Source: Marinobacter sp. S6332
GTDB taxonomy: Bacteria; Pseudomonadota; Gammaproteobacteria; Pseudomonadales; Oleiphilaceae
DNA: 64,000 nucleotides
Reading direction: 5' to 3'
NCBI RefSeq assembly: GCF_023016045.1
Contig: NZ_JALKAP010000005.1
Span: forward strand, 186,001 to 250,000
The position numbers and the translations under genes are program-made. Below, one piece after another: positions 34,419 to 48,976 of this stretch. Each line of letters begins with the position of its first letter. Position 1 is the stretch's first letter. Under the pieces are notes generated by a model. That model made no database searches. It saw only the letters and a program-made list of their open reading frames with translations, and was not told the DNA's origin.

Positions 34419-36035
34419 TTAAATCGTAAGCTGAACCACGCGGTCGGTGCCCGGTAGGGCGTCCGGCCCGTGGGCCAAGCTAATAACCGCTTTGCCTTCC
34501 AACCACGCATCCATTTGCTTAATAATTTTCTCTCGCGTGGCTGCATCAACGCCCGTAAAAGGCTCGTCCAATATAAGCAAAGAAGCGGGGCTCAAAAGTA
34601 CCCGGGCAAGGGCAACGCGACGTGCCTCGCCGCCCGACAAGCGACTTCCTGAATTGCCTAACCAAGTATCAAGCTGATCTTTTTCAGTAAGGAACCGTTG
34701 CGCCAAATCTACCAACTCCAGGATTCTCCACAACTGCGCATCACTTGCAGTCGGAGCGCCCAACAATAGATTTGCCCGCAAGCTATCTTCGAACAACACG
34801 GTTTTCTGAGTGAGGTAAGAGCAGGGCAGACTCGTACAGCCGCCACTCGATGGAGTTAGTAGGCCTGAAAATATATCGGCAAGTGATGACTTTCCGCTTC
34901 CTGAATGCCCAAGAACACCCACCCGCTCTCCCTTTTTCACCTGCAGATTAAAATGCGCTAAAAGCGGCGCATGTTCGGGATGTTTCACAGTCAGGTCTTT
35001 AGCCAGCAGGGCCGTGTCTGCAGGCAGTTTAATGGGTTCCAATTCAGCTTGATGTCTTGTCGCTGCGCAGTCGCGATTTAGGCGCGCAGCAGAAGCCTGA
35101 GTGGCCCCTAGCTTGCTGAAGGCTTCAGGTAGCATGTTGTACACTTCTGCGAGGCCGAGCAGGGCGATAGGCAGCAGAACTAAAACCGGCCCCGAAATAA
35201 TTCCCGAGCGGAATAGTTCAAAACCCGCCCAAAGCGCAAACACTGCAGCTAGATTTACTAATAAAAGGGAGCCAGCCTGATGCCATCCGGTACGGGAGTC
35301 GGCTTTTACCTGCTCTGACGACACCTGATGCGCCTGCCGTAAAAGCCACGCGCCGTGTTTGCCCGTGCGGCCCGCTGCGGTAAGTTCCGCAAAGCCTTCC
35401 AAGTGCTCTACAACCGCCATCAGTAGCGCTTCTTGTTGATCACTTTGGCGAGAGGAGGTTTTTACGGTTCGCACATAAACAACCAGCGTTGCCAGCAGAA
35501 ATGCTGCGCTGAGTATGAGTGCAATGCCTACAGCAATCTGAATATTAAACAGTAACCAAGCCAGCCCGAAGACCAACAGCGTTACAAACGCTGCTAAGCC
35601 CGCGGGAGCAATCAGGCGCAAGTACACAGTATCCAACGCATCAACATCGCTGGTCAGTCTGGATAGCCATTGGGCTCCGGTTAGCTCCCGTCTCTGGCCG
35701 CGACCGGTAGCCGCAAGCTTACGGAATAGTGCTACGCGAATGTCCGTTAACAGCCTGAGCACGGTATCGTGGTTATAAAGTCGCTCCACATAGCGGGAAA
35801 CTGTTCGGGATACGGCGAAAAAACGAATACCCCCGCCGGGTACATACAGATTTATTGTGGCGGGTAGGCTGGCTGCCAGAAGAATGCCCACTAGGGCGGT
35901 TTCAGTGATAAACCACCCGGAAAGCGCAAGCAAACCAAGCCCGGAGAGCAGGGCGGCTAACATCAGCAAAGCGCCGACAAAAAGCCGTCCCGGGCGGCGG
36001 TAGATCAACTTTAGCCAGGGTTTTAATTCAAACAT
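34419..36035 (-). CDS. cydC: Cysteine/glutathione ABC exporter subunit CydC
   Basis: 538 residues. Half-transporter with six N-terminal helices and an ATPase domain: Walker A 'GHSGSGKSS', signature 'LSGGEARR', Walker B 'LLILDEPF'. CydDC exports thiols to the periplasm and is needed to assemble cytochrome bd. GGAGG lies 6 bases before the ATG; the gene overlaps cydD by 8 bp. Last gene of the cydABDC operon. Confidence 0.93.
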   Translation of the reverse strand: MFELKPWLKLIYRRPGRLFVGALLMLAALLSGLGLLALSGWFITETALVGILLAASLPATINLYVPGGGIRFFAVSRTVSRYVERLYNHDTVLRLLTDIRVALFRKLAATGRGQRRELTGAQWLSRLTSDVDALDTVYLRLIAPAGLAAFVTLLVFGLAWLLFNIQIAVGIALILSAAFLLATLVVYVRTVKTSSRQSDQQEALLMAVVEHLEGFAELTAAGRTGKHGAWLLRQAHQVSSEQVKADSRTGWHQAGSLLLVNLAAVFALWAGFELFRSGIISGPVLVLLPIALLGLAEVYNMLPEAFSKLGATQASAARLNRDCAATRHQAELEPIKLPADTALLAKDLTVKHPEHAPLLAHFNLQVKKGERVGVLGHSGSGKSSLADIFSGLLTPSSGGCTSLPCSYLTQKTVLFEDSLRANLLLGAPTASDAQLWRILELVDLAQRFLTEKDQLDTWLGNSGSRLSGGEARRVALARVLLSPASLLILDEPFTGVDAATREKIIKQMDAWLEGKAVISLAHGPDALPGTDRVVQLTI

Positions 36036-37743
36036 CGTTAACCTCCCCGGCGGACACCAGCAGTACCCGGTTAGCGAGTGCCAAGAGCGCCTGATGATGG
36101 GTAGAAAAAATCAATGTTTTTCCGGCTAGAGCAAGCTTGTGGAGCGCCTCCAGTACAAAAATTTCACTGTCGCTGTCGAGGCCGGCAGTGGGCTCATCCA
36201 GTAGAATTACATCGTAATTGGCCACAAAAATCCGCGCCAAACTCAAGCGCCGGGCTTGGCCCCCGGATAAGCCTTGGCCATCTTCTGCAACCTTGCTGTA
36301 AATCCCGTCTTCCCGACTGTCTAGCAAGGAGCCAAGGCCAACATTTCTCAATGCGGTTTCGATCGCCACATCGGACGAGCTCGGGCTGGTTAACCGAAGG
36401 TTGTCGGCCCAAGTACCCTGCACAAGAAAGCCGCTCTGGCCGAGCCAGCCGAAGGCAAAGCTTCCGGATGGCTTGCCAAACAAGTGAACTTCGCCGCTGT
36501 TTGGCGTAAGAAACCCTGCCAGAAGATTCAAAAGCGTGGATTTCCCACCGCCGGATGGGCCTGTTAGCGCAATAACATCGCCTTTGTCGATGACCAAAGA
36601 TACATCGTTCAGAACTTTGTGGTCTGAACGAAAAGCCAGAGATACAGCTCTAAACTCAATCGTTTCGGCGTGGGCAATGGAGGCGGGAGGCATAGGTGCA
36701 TTATCATGATCTTCGATCTCTGCGCTTGCTGCAGGCTCAGGCGGTTCCACTTCACCCAATCTGGCCAAAATCTCCGCGCCAGCGCCAAGGGCAGCTGCCC
36801 GGTCATGATAATGCTGCGAAAGCGTGCGCAAGGGCTGAAAGAACTCGGGCGCAAGCAGCAAAATCAAAAGCCCGGAGAAGAGGGTTAAATCAGAAGACGG
36901 GCCGTAGGTGATATAGCCCAGAAGACCAAAACCAATGTAAATGGCGATAACGGCAATGGCCACAGAGGCGAAAAACTCCAGAACCGCCGAGGATAAAAAC
37001 GCAACGCGCAGTGTTTTCAGGGTAATTTTACGGTAGTGGTCTGACCGCTGCTCAATCACCTGTGCTGCACTTTCGGTTTGCCCAAACAGTTGCAGAGTGG
37101 TTAAGCCGCGCACTTTATCCAAAAACTGCCCAGACAACCTGCTGATGGTTTCGAAATGCTGCTGATTAAGCTTTTCCGCACCCATACCCACAAGCGCCAT
37201 AAAAAAGGGAATCAAAGGCGCGGAAAGAAGCAAAAAGATCCCGGCAAGCCAGTCGAGATAGAACACCAGCGCTAGAATTAGAAGCGGAACAACAAGTGAT
37301 AGCGCCACCTGAGGCAGAAAGCGGGCGAAGTACCCATGCAAAGCGTCAACGTGGTCTATCCATTCCCGGGCTAAGCTGCCCGCAGAGATTTGCCCCAGCT
37401 CTAGAGGGCCGCTGTTGCGCCAATGTTGATGAATCTGCCTTCGGGCAGTGCGGCGCACCTGTTGGCTGCATTGAGCCGCTAGGTGGGCCTGAGCACCTTG
37501 AGCAATCGCCCTAACCACAATGGCCAGTACAAGCCCAACGAAAAAAGGCGCCAGCACCGAAGCTGACGCTTTTTCAATAACCCCAAGATGAACAATGTGC
37601 GCCAAAAAGACCATCTGTACGATAGTCGCTACGCCCGCGAGAGTTCCCGCAGCAACCGTACCCTGAATCCAGCGCCGGTTGCCGCTTGTAAGCCCTGAAA
37701 GCCAGCGCCGGACTGCGCGCTGGTCAAGAGCTGGACTGGACAC
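36028..37743 (-). CDS. cydD: Cysteine/glutathione ABC exporter subunit CydD
   Basis: 571 residues. Six-helix membrane domain and ATPase with 'LTGPSGGGKSTLL', 'LSGGQARR' and 'VILLDEPTAGLD'. It partners CydC. The start is GTG 37743, directly after the cydB stop, so it is probably translated by coupling. Residues about 335-355 form an acidic and proline-rich linker before the ATPase. Confidence 0.93.
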   Translation of the reverse strand: MSSPALDQRAVRRWLSGLTSGNRRWIQGTVAAGTLAGVATIVQMVFLAHIVHLGVIEKASASVLAPFFVGLVLAIVVRAIAQGAQAHLAAQCSQQVRRTARRQIHQHWRNSGPLELGQISAGSLAREWIDHVDALHGYFARFLPQVALSLVVPLLILALVFYLDWLAGIFLLLSAPLIPFFMALVGMGAEKLNQQHFETISRLSGQFLDKVRGLTTLQLFGQTESAAQVIEQRSDHYRKITLKTLRVAFLSSAVLEFFASVAIAVIAIYIGFGLLGYITYGPSSDLTLFSGLLILLLAPEFFQPLRTLSQHYHDRAAALGAGAEILARLGEVEPPEPAASAEIEDHDNAPMPPASIAHAETIEFRAVSLAFRSDHKVLNDVSLVIDKGDVIALTGPSGGGKSTLLNLLAGFLTPNSGEVHLFGKPSGSFAFGWLGQSGFLVQGTWADNLRLTSPSSSDVAIETALRNVGLGSLLDSREDGIYSKVAEDGQGLSGGQARRLSLARIFVANYDVILLDEPTAGLDSDSEIFVLEALHKLALAGKTLIFSTHHQALLALANRVLLVSAGEVNDV

Positions 37744-38745
37744 TTAGTGATATCCCTCCCCGGCGCGTACCTTACCCCGGAACACCCAATAGGTCCAGGC
37801 GGTATACGCCAGCACAAAAGGAATCACGATCAACAGGCCGATTAGTAGGAACAGCTGCGAATCGTATGCCGATGCGGCGTCCCATAGCGTGTAGTCGGGT
37901 GGTACAAGATATGGCCAACGGCTGACGATCAACCCAAGATAGGTCGTAATAAATAATCCCATCGTGGCCACAAACGGCATACCCTCAAAACGGTTGCGTA
38001 CCGACCGGAAGATCTGGAAAGCGCAAAGCAGAGTCAGCGCAGGAAATACCCAGATTATGCTCAGGTTAGAGAACCAGCGTTCCCGAACCATATCGTCAAT
38101 AAACGGTGTCCAAACACTGATAATACCGAATACAACAAGCACGGCCGCCAACAGGGGCAGGGTGATTTTATAGGCCCACTCCTGTAACCGGCCTTCGGTT
38201 TTCATAATCAACCAGGTAGACCCCAGCAGCGCGTAACCTGCAAGCAGGCCAAGCCCAGTCAGCACAGTAAAGGGAGTAAGCCAATCCAAGGCGCCACCTG
38301 TGAACACGCCGTTAGCTGTTTCATAGCCCTCTATGTATGTGCCAACAACAACGCCCTGAGCGAACGCTGCCACGGTAGAGCCACCTGCAAATGCCCAGTT
38401 CCAAAGATAACGAGAACTGCGGGCCTTGAAGCGGAACTCAAAGGCAATACCGCGGAAGATCAGGCCAGCGAGCATTAAGAACACACCAATGTACAAGGCC
38501 GGTAGCAGAATGCTGTATACCAGCGGGAAGGCCCCCAAAAGCCCGGCGCCGCCTAGTACCAGCCAGGTTTCGTTGCCGTCCCATACGGGCGCAACAGAGT
38601 TCATCATAACGTCGCGATCTTGCTCTGACGGTGCAAAAGGAAACAGAATTCCCACGCCCAGATCAAAGCCATCCATCAGCACATACATGATGACGCCAAA
38701 ACCGATAATAAATGCCCAAGCCAATGCTAGATCAAGCAGTTCCAT
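37744..38745 (-). CDS. cydB: Cytochrome bd-type quinol oxidase subunit II
   Basis: 333 residues with about nine transmembrane helices; 'ADGFDLGVG'-type start is seen as 'MDGFDLGVGILFPF', and 'VWDGNETWLVLGG' is the family signature. Shorter than E. coli CydB and close to CioB of cyanide-insensitive oxidases. It starts 2 bp after the cydA stop, with GGAGG upstream. No small cydX gene follows; the cydD start comes at once. Confidence 0.93.
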   Translation of the reverse strand: MELLDLALAWAFIIGFGVIMYVLMDGFDLGVGILFPFAPSEQDRDVMMNSVAPVWDGNETWLVLGGAGLLGAFPLVYSILLPALYIGVFLMLAGLIFRGIAFEFRFKARSSRYLWNWAFAGGSTVAAFAQGVVVGTYIEGYETANGVFTGGALDWLTPFTVLTGLGLLAGYALLGSTWLIMKTEGRLQEWAYKITLPLLAAVLVVFGIISVWTPFIDDMVRERWFSNLSIIWVFPALTLLCAFQIFRSVRNRFEGMPFVATMGLFITTYLGLIVSRWPYLVPPDYTLWDAASAYDSQLFLLIGLLIVIPFVLAYTAWTYWVFRGKVRAGEGYH

Positions 38746-38747
38746 AA

Positions 38748-40175
38748 TCAGTGCCCTCCCTGTTTGGTCGGCTGTTCATTCGAGTCGTGAAGCTCAAACT
38801 TGGTGTGCGCCGCAGACATAGGCCGCTTAGGGCGTTCCGACTGTATATCCGGCTCATGTTGAGAGCTTTCCATTCCTTCGTACAACACACGCATCAGGTA
38901 ATAAACACCCGCGGTGAAAACCAACGAATACACAACCACGTAGCCAATCAGCGTAAACAGCGCCATGCCGCCAGTCAGCGATGGTGTAACAGCTTCTGCC
39001 TGAGTCATCATGCCGTAAACAAGCCAGGGGGCTCGCCCAACCTCCGTTACAAACCAACCGGTCAGCACCGCTATGAATGGAGCAACACTCATAAAACGCA
39101 TGCTCTGCAGGAACCAGCGGGAGCGCCAATAGCGGTCACCAAAGCGCAAAGCAAGGCCGGTAAGAGCGCACAAAATCATCAGCATTCCTAGCCCAACCAT
39201 GATTCGGAAAGACCAGAACACGATGGCAACCGGCGGTTGCTCTTCTACAGCAACCTCCTTGAGGCCGGGGATTTCTCCATCCCACTCATGGGTCAGGATA
39301 AGGCTGGCTAGCCCGGGAATGCCAATTTCATAAAGGTTTCTCTGGTTTTCCTGATCCGGAATGGCGAAGAGTAGCAACGGAACATTCCGGGACGTTTCCC
39401 AGTTTCCTTCCATTGCAGCGACTTTTGTTGGCTGGTGTTCAAGGGTATTAAGCCCGTGGAAATCACCAACCACCAACTGCGTGGGTGCCAGAATAAGCAG
39501 CAGCCAAAGGCACATAGAAAGCGCCTTGCGGTTTGCTTCCACCTCACGACCTTTCAGCAGGTACCAAGCGCTAACGCCTGCTACAACAAAACCACCGGTA
39601 AGGAATGAAGCAATCACCTTGTGAGCAAAGCGGAACTGGAATGACGGGTTGAAGATTGCCTCGCTCCAAGAGGTGACATGGAAAATGCCATCCCTTAATT
39701 CGGTGCCCGCCGGAGTTTGCATCCAACTGTTTGCGGAGAGGATCCAGAACGATGATATGAAGGTGCCAGTAGCCACCATAATAGCGGCAAACAGGTGAAC
39801 GCCGGGTGGAACCCTGTCTCGGCCGAATAGAAGTACACCAAGGAAAGCCGCTTCAAGGAAGAAGGCTGTAATAACTTCATAGCTCAGCATTGGGCCAAGA
39901 AAGTTAGCAGAGGCTTGAGAAAAGTTACTCCAGTTGGTGCCGAACTGGAACGACATTACGATGCCCGAAACCACCCCCATCCCGAACACAACCGCAAACA
40001 CAGTGGTCCAGAACGAGGACAGCTTCACCCAAACCGGATTTTTGGTTTTGAAGGCAAGCCCTTCGAGTACGGCAATATAGGAAGCAAGACCGATGGTGAA
40101 CACCGGAAAAATGGCGTGAAATGACACGACAAAAGCGAACTGGATTCGCGATAGGATGAGAGGATCTAGTTCCAT
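38748..40175 (-). CDS. cydA: Cytochrome bd-type quinol oxidase subunit I (short Q-loop, CioA-like)
   Basis: 475 residues from ATG 40175, where 'MELDPLILSRIQFAFVVSFHAIFP' aligns with the family start; a start 15 codons earlier lacks support. His20 is the expected heme ligand. 'GVVSGIVMSFQFGTNW' and 'GRDRVPPGVH' are typical. At 475 residues the Q-loop is the short type found in CioA. Catalyses quinol oxidation with oxygen reduction to water. The C-terminal 30 residues are polar. First gene of cydABDC. Confidence 0.93.
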   Translation of the reverse strand: MELDPLILSRIQFAFVVSFHAIFPVFTIGLASYIAVLEGLAFKTKNPVWVKLSSFWTTVFAVVFGMGVVSGIVMSFQFGTNWSNFSQASANFLGPMLSYEVITAFFLEAAFLGVLLFGRDRVPPGVHLFAAIMVATGTFISSFWILSANSWMQTPAGTELRDGIFHVTSWSEAIFNPSFQFRFAHKVIASFLTGGFVVAGVSAWYLLKGREVEANRKALSMCLWLLLILAPTQLVVGDFHGLNTLEHQPTKVAAMEGNWETSRNVPLLLFAIPDQENQRNLYEIGIPGLASLILTHEWDGEIPGLKEVAVEEQPPVAIVFWSFRIMVGLGMLMILCALTGLALRFGDRYWRSRWFLQSMRFMSVAPFIAVLTGWFVTEVGRAPWLVYGMMTQAEAVTPSLTGGMALFTLIGYVVVYSLVFTAGVYYLMRVLYEGMESSQHEPDIQSERPKRPMSAAHTKFELHDSNEQPTKQGGH

Positions 40176-40346
40176 AGGAACCCCCGGTAAGGTTAACGTT
40201 ACAACAAGCGAGCACTGCATACCCGCCCAACCGCTGCTTAAGCGTGAATTGTTATATTGTTATTACCAGCAGGTATAGAGCATGCTACCGGATATCATAG
40301 CAAATCCGATAGGGCAGATTGTCGCACCCATTGATTAAAAACAAGT

Positions 40347-40997
40347 ATGGTGAAACGCATGAGCTTTTACGAAGAACGCATCCTGCCGCACGTTATAAAC
40401 AAAGCCTGCTCGTTGGGGCAAGTTATGAAGCTGCGCAGCCAGATAGTGCCAAGGGCAAAAGGGCGTGTTTTGGAAGTGGGGATGGGCTCTGGAATCAATC
40501 TCGAATTCTACAATCCGGACCAGATAGACATGGTCTACGGACTGGAGCCCTCCGAGGGCATGCGCCGCAAAGCCCTGCCGAACATAAACCGTTCACCTGT
40601 CCACGTGGAGTGGTTGGGACTGCCGGGGGAACAAATTCCTTTGCAAGACAACAGCGTGGATACGGTTCTACTTACCTTCACTCTATGCACCATTCCCGAT
40701 TGGCACGCAGCACTGTTGCAAATGAAGCGCGTGCTGAAGCCCGGAGGAGAGCTCTTGTTTCTTGAGCACGGCGAATCACCCCATGAAAACACCCGCAAAT
40801 GGCAGAACCGCATAAACCCCGGCTGGAAAAAGCTGGCAGGCGGCTGCAATCTGAATCGCCATATCGCCGATCTGATACGCCACGCAGGGTTTGAGCTGAA
40901 AGAGTTGGAAAACCTCTATATGCCGAACGCACCAAAAATAGCTGGTTATGTATACAAAGGCGTCGCTCGCAAGCCGAAAACAGAAGGGAGTCACTGA
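40347..40997 (+). CDS. Class I SAM-dependent methyltransferase
   Basis: 216 residues. SAM motif 'RVLEVGMGSGINLEFYNP' (about 40-57), 'VYGLEPSEGMRRKA', 'VDTVLLTFTLCTIPD' and 'RVLKPGGELLFLEHG' place it with the UbiE-like small methyltransferases. Substrate unknown. Two starts (40347, 40359) are possible; the second has GGTGA upstream. It is divergent from cydABDC and followed by tRNA-Leu. Confidence 0.85.
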   Translation: MVKRMSFYEERILPHVINKACSLGQVMKLRSQIVPRAKGRVLEVGMGSGINLEFYNPDQIDMVYGLEPSEGMRRKALPNINRSPVHVEWLGLPGEQIPLQDNSVDTVLLTFTLCTIPDWHAALLQMKRVLKPGGELLFLEHGESPHENTRKWQNRINPGWKKLAGGCNLNRHIADLIRHAGFELKELENLYMPNAPKIAGYVYKGVARKPKTEGSH

Positions 40998-41013
40998 CTA
41001 AGGGTATTTTGAA

Positions 41014-41042
41014 TTGCGTTATCGTCCATGGCCTTATACAAT
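41014..41042 (+). promoter_or_regulatory. Probable sigma-70 promoter of tRNA-Leu
   Basis: TTGCGT (41014-41019), 17-base spacer, TACAAT (41037-41042, five of six to consensus), then a GC-rich stretch as in stringently controlled stable-RNA promoters. Confidence 0.55.
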
Positions 41043-41070
41043 TCCGGCCCTCAAAACTTCCCCCCCGAAT

Positions 41071-41157
41071 GCTCCGGTGGTGGAATTGGTAGACACAAGA
41101 GACTTAAAATCTCTCGACCTCACGGTCGTGCCGGTTCGATTCCGGCCCGGAGCACCA
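41071..41157 (+). tRNA. tRNA-Leu (anticodon UAA)
   Basis: A complete class II tRNA. Acceptor stem 41071-41077 with 41147-41153, discriminator A41154, encoded CCA 41155-41157. The anticodon stem agaga/tctct encloses cttaaaa, with anticodon TAA at 41105-41107, decoding UUA. The long variable arm and the ttcgatt T loop are present. Confidence 0.97.
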
Positions 41158-41293
41158 ATTATCTTAATTGCTTGCTACACCTGTTATTTATCAAATAACC
41201 TGCTTGCCGCTGTTCGAGAGTGTCGATAACCTGTGAACTTCACAATAAAAACGACGGATTGATGTGCGGACTAACGGGCTATAGTGTCAAACC

Positions 41294-42265
41294 ATGGCAA
41301 CAGACAGGCAACCGATCTCTCTTCTGTTAAACGACGCTTCAGAACAGGCTGCCGCCCAACCGTGGCTTGATCTGGAAATACACCAGCTGAGTCCGGGCGC
41401 CTATGAGGGACACTGCACCATCCAGACACTGGATGGGATGCACTTGGTGCACGAGCGCCAGAACCAATCCGTCCATAAGAGCGGCGTCACTCGGGGCAAC
41501 CTATGCGCCATTTCCATAGCCAGTAAGGCCACCCCGGGAATGCGCTTTTCCCAGTTTGCGAGCCCGGTGGACTCTTGGATCTATTTTCTGCCCGGGCAAG
41601 CGGAGCTCGACGTCAACACAGTCGACAACAGTGAAACCTTTTACCTATGCCTAGATCAGGATGCACTGATCAGAGACATGCACCGGCTCAACCCGGCTAA
41701 CGGACAAGACCTTGCCGGTGGCCCGCAGGCGTTCAACAGTGCTCAAACCGCGAGACTGGCAATCAATTTCAGCAGAGTGCTTCAGCACAGTCGTAAAGAG
41801 GGGGGTGTCCTATCACCCAACTGTGCCAGTTTGCTGAGAGATAGCGTACTAAATGCGCTTAATGACGCAACGGATGTAGCCAAGGTTAACAGGCGCGTCC
41901 AGTCCGGGTGGCGAACCCATCGGCTCGTATCGGCCGCGCGTGAATACATTGATGCCTGCCTTAAAACCGGCAGGGTGCCGTCTATTGCAGAGATCTGCGT
42001 TGCAACCAGCGCATCGGAGCGGTCCCTCCAGTATGCCTTTCGCAATTTCTTGCAGCTTACCCCCGTTGCGTATCTGCGCACGCTTCGCCTCAACAGGGTA
42101 CGTGCCGACCTGCTCGCAGCAACGCCCTCGCACACTACCGTCACATTGATTGCCATGCGCTGGGGTTTTGTGCATCTGGGTGATTTTTCCAGAGACTACC
42201 GGTGCCTGTTCGGTGAGCCCCCCTCTGAAACCCTGGCCCAAGCCCCTCTTTATTCAGCGCTTTAG
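41294..42265 (+). CDS. AraC family transcriptional regulator (EutR-like)
   Basis: 323 residues. The C-terminal AraC/XylS DNA-binding region (about 215-315) has both helix-turn-helices: 'SIAEICVATSASERSLQYAFRNFLQLTPVAYL' in outline and 'VTLIAMRWGFVHLGDFSRDYRCLFGEPPSE'. The N-terminal sensor part (1-200) is unassigned and resembles EutR-type regulators in layout. It lies 112 bp upstream of the autotransporter gene on the same strand and is the obvious candidate for its regulator. No eut genes are nearby. Confidence 0.85.
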   Translation: MATDRQPISLLLNDASEQAAAQPWLDLEIHQLSPGAYEGHCTIQTLDGMHLVHERQNQSVHKSGVTRGNLCAISIASKATPGMRFSQFASPVDSWIYFLPGQAELDVNTVDNSETFYLCLDQDALIRDMHRLNPANGQDLAGGPQAFNSAQTARLAINFSRVLQHSRKEGGVLSPNCASLLRDSVLNALNDATDVAKVNRRVQSGWRTHRLVSAAREYIDACLKTGRVPSIAEICVATSASERSLQYAFRNFLQLTPVAYLRTLRLNRVRADLLAATPSHTTVTLIAMRWGFVHLGDFSRDYRCLFGEPPSETLAQAPLYSAL

Positions 42266-42377
42266 AAGGTTTTTTGCGGAAATCCGATAGTCCGTGCAAC
42301 ACGGCTCTATTCATAATTGGTGCAAATAAAAGAGAGCCGGTTGCTCGACTATCAAACCCGTACATGGAGCAGTAACC

Positions 42378-47825
<5,448 letters not shown>

Positions 47826-47845
47826 GGCATGTTTTATCCCGCAGG

Positions 47846-47880
47846 CAGGGGCAAATTCCTTTAATGGGTTGCCCCTGTTT
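47846..47880 (+). terminator. Probable terminator of the autotransporter gene
   Basis: A perfect 9-bp stem (47846-47854 with 47869-47877) with a 14-nt loop is followed by a short T-run, about 20 bp past the stop. Confidence 0.6.
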
Positions 47881-47999
47881 CTGTAAGCCTGAGAGGGCTA
47901 TCTTTCGCGATGTAAAACAGACCGGTAATCAGGCTGAAAATAGCAGAAAATTAAAATCTATGAATGGAGCCCAAATTAATAAGGAACGCCACTAAAAAT

Positions 48000-48647
48000 A
48001 TGACCACCTCTCTTCACCGCCTCTACTCTTTCCGCCGCTGCCCCTACGCTATGCGCGCCCGTCTTGGGCTTTTGTTTGCTGAGCTGCAAGTAGAACTGCG
48101 CGAGATTGTCCTGAAATATAAACCAGCTCAAATGCTCGCCATCAGCCCGAAGGGCACTGTGCCTGTTTTACAGCTTACGGATGGCGTTGTGATAGATGAG
48201 AGCCGAGATATTATGATTTGGGCTCTGGAGCAGCAAGATCCGCAAGGGCTGTTGGATGCGGCGGTTTTGGACCAAGCCAAGGCGTTGATTGAGCAGAACG
48301 ATAACGAGTTTAAGCACTGGCTGGATCGCTACAAATACGCGGATCGCCATCCAGAAATGACTCAGGTGGAATATCGGCAACGGGGGGAGGATTTTTTGCA
48401 GGTTTTGGAGAATTTGCTGGCCGAAAGCCCATTCCTTATGGGGAATAAGGCCACTGTCGCAGATATCGGCGTTATGCCGTTTGTCCGCCAGTTCGCCCAT
48501 GTGGATCGCGACGTTTTTTACAGTTTGCCTTATCCGAACCTACAACGCTGGCTGCAACTCTGGTTGGAGCATCCGCTTTTCCTGAAGGCGATGGTTAAGT
48601 ATCAGCCATGGCAAGAGGGGGATGAATTGGTTGTTTTCCCCTCTTAA
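48000..48647 (+). CDS. Glutathione S-transferase family protein
   Basis: 215 residues from ATG 48000; an ATG 12 codons earlier (47964) is possible but has no ribosome binding site, while AAGGA lies 14 bases before 48000. The N-terminal thioredoxin fold has 'YSFRRCPYAMRARLGL' with a Cys in glutaredoxin-like position, 'PKGTVPVLQL' (cis-Pro) and 'IDESRDIM' (glutathione gamma-Glu site). The C-terminal helical domain has 'VADIGVMPFVRQF'. Substrate unknown. Confidence 0.85.
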   Translation: MTTSLHRLYSFRRCPYAMRARLGLLFAELQVELREIVLKYKPAQMLAISPKGTVPVLQLTDGVVIDESRDIMIWALEQQDPQGLLDAAVLDQAKALIEQNDNEFKHWLDRYKYADRHPEMTQVEYRQRGEDFLQVLENLLAESPFLMGNKATVADIGVMPFVRQFAHVDRDVFYSLPYPNLQRWLQLWLEHPLFLKAMVKYQPWQEGDELVVFPS

Positions 48648-48659
48648 TGCCACCCTAAA

Positions 48660-48803
48660 TCAAGGCTCATCCTGTTTTGGTAGGGGCTGAATGCTATTAA
48701 TGTCACCTGTCGGTGTCGCAGGCTCATCAAGAATAATGACGTAGATTCCGCCTGCAATGATAGCTATGGCCACAATCGCTTTAAGGATATTGGAGTTGAG
48801 CAT
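48660..48803 (-). CDS. 47-residue single-pass membrane protein
   Basis: A small gene starting at ATG 48803 with AGGAG 6 bases upstream. The product begins MLNSNILKAIVAIAIIAGGI, continues to a transmembrane helix of about 20 residues (6-25), and ends in a polar, Pro-rich tail of about 22 residues (…LPKQDEP). It lies convergent with the GST gene and has clean start and stop signals. No family recognised. The strong ribosome binding site and the membrane-helix-plus-tail design favour a real gene. Confidence 0.6.
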   Translation of the reverse strand: MLNSNILKAIVAIAIIAGGIYVIILDEPATPTGDINSIQPLPKQDEP

Positions 48804-48976
48804 TCCCTTCTCCTGTGTAGTGGATTGGTGTCTTACAGACAGACCCTATGGGCAACGCGCTGCTAAAACAACCGCTAAGGTAGATGTTCTACAAAAGTCG
48901 CTTCGACAGTCTAAGCGTCCTGCCTGATACTGACTGCTTCTATGCACTCCCAGTTTCCGGGATTACGAGGTAGTTA

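Noticed and set aside
41014-41229. Plus-strand open frame with VVELVDTRDLKSL
   Set aside because: It is a read-through of tRNA-Leu, again a common false protein.
41158-41293. Integrase or attachment repeat after tRNA-Leu
   Set aside because: No integrase gene and no copy of the tRNA 3' end were found by eye downstream.
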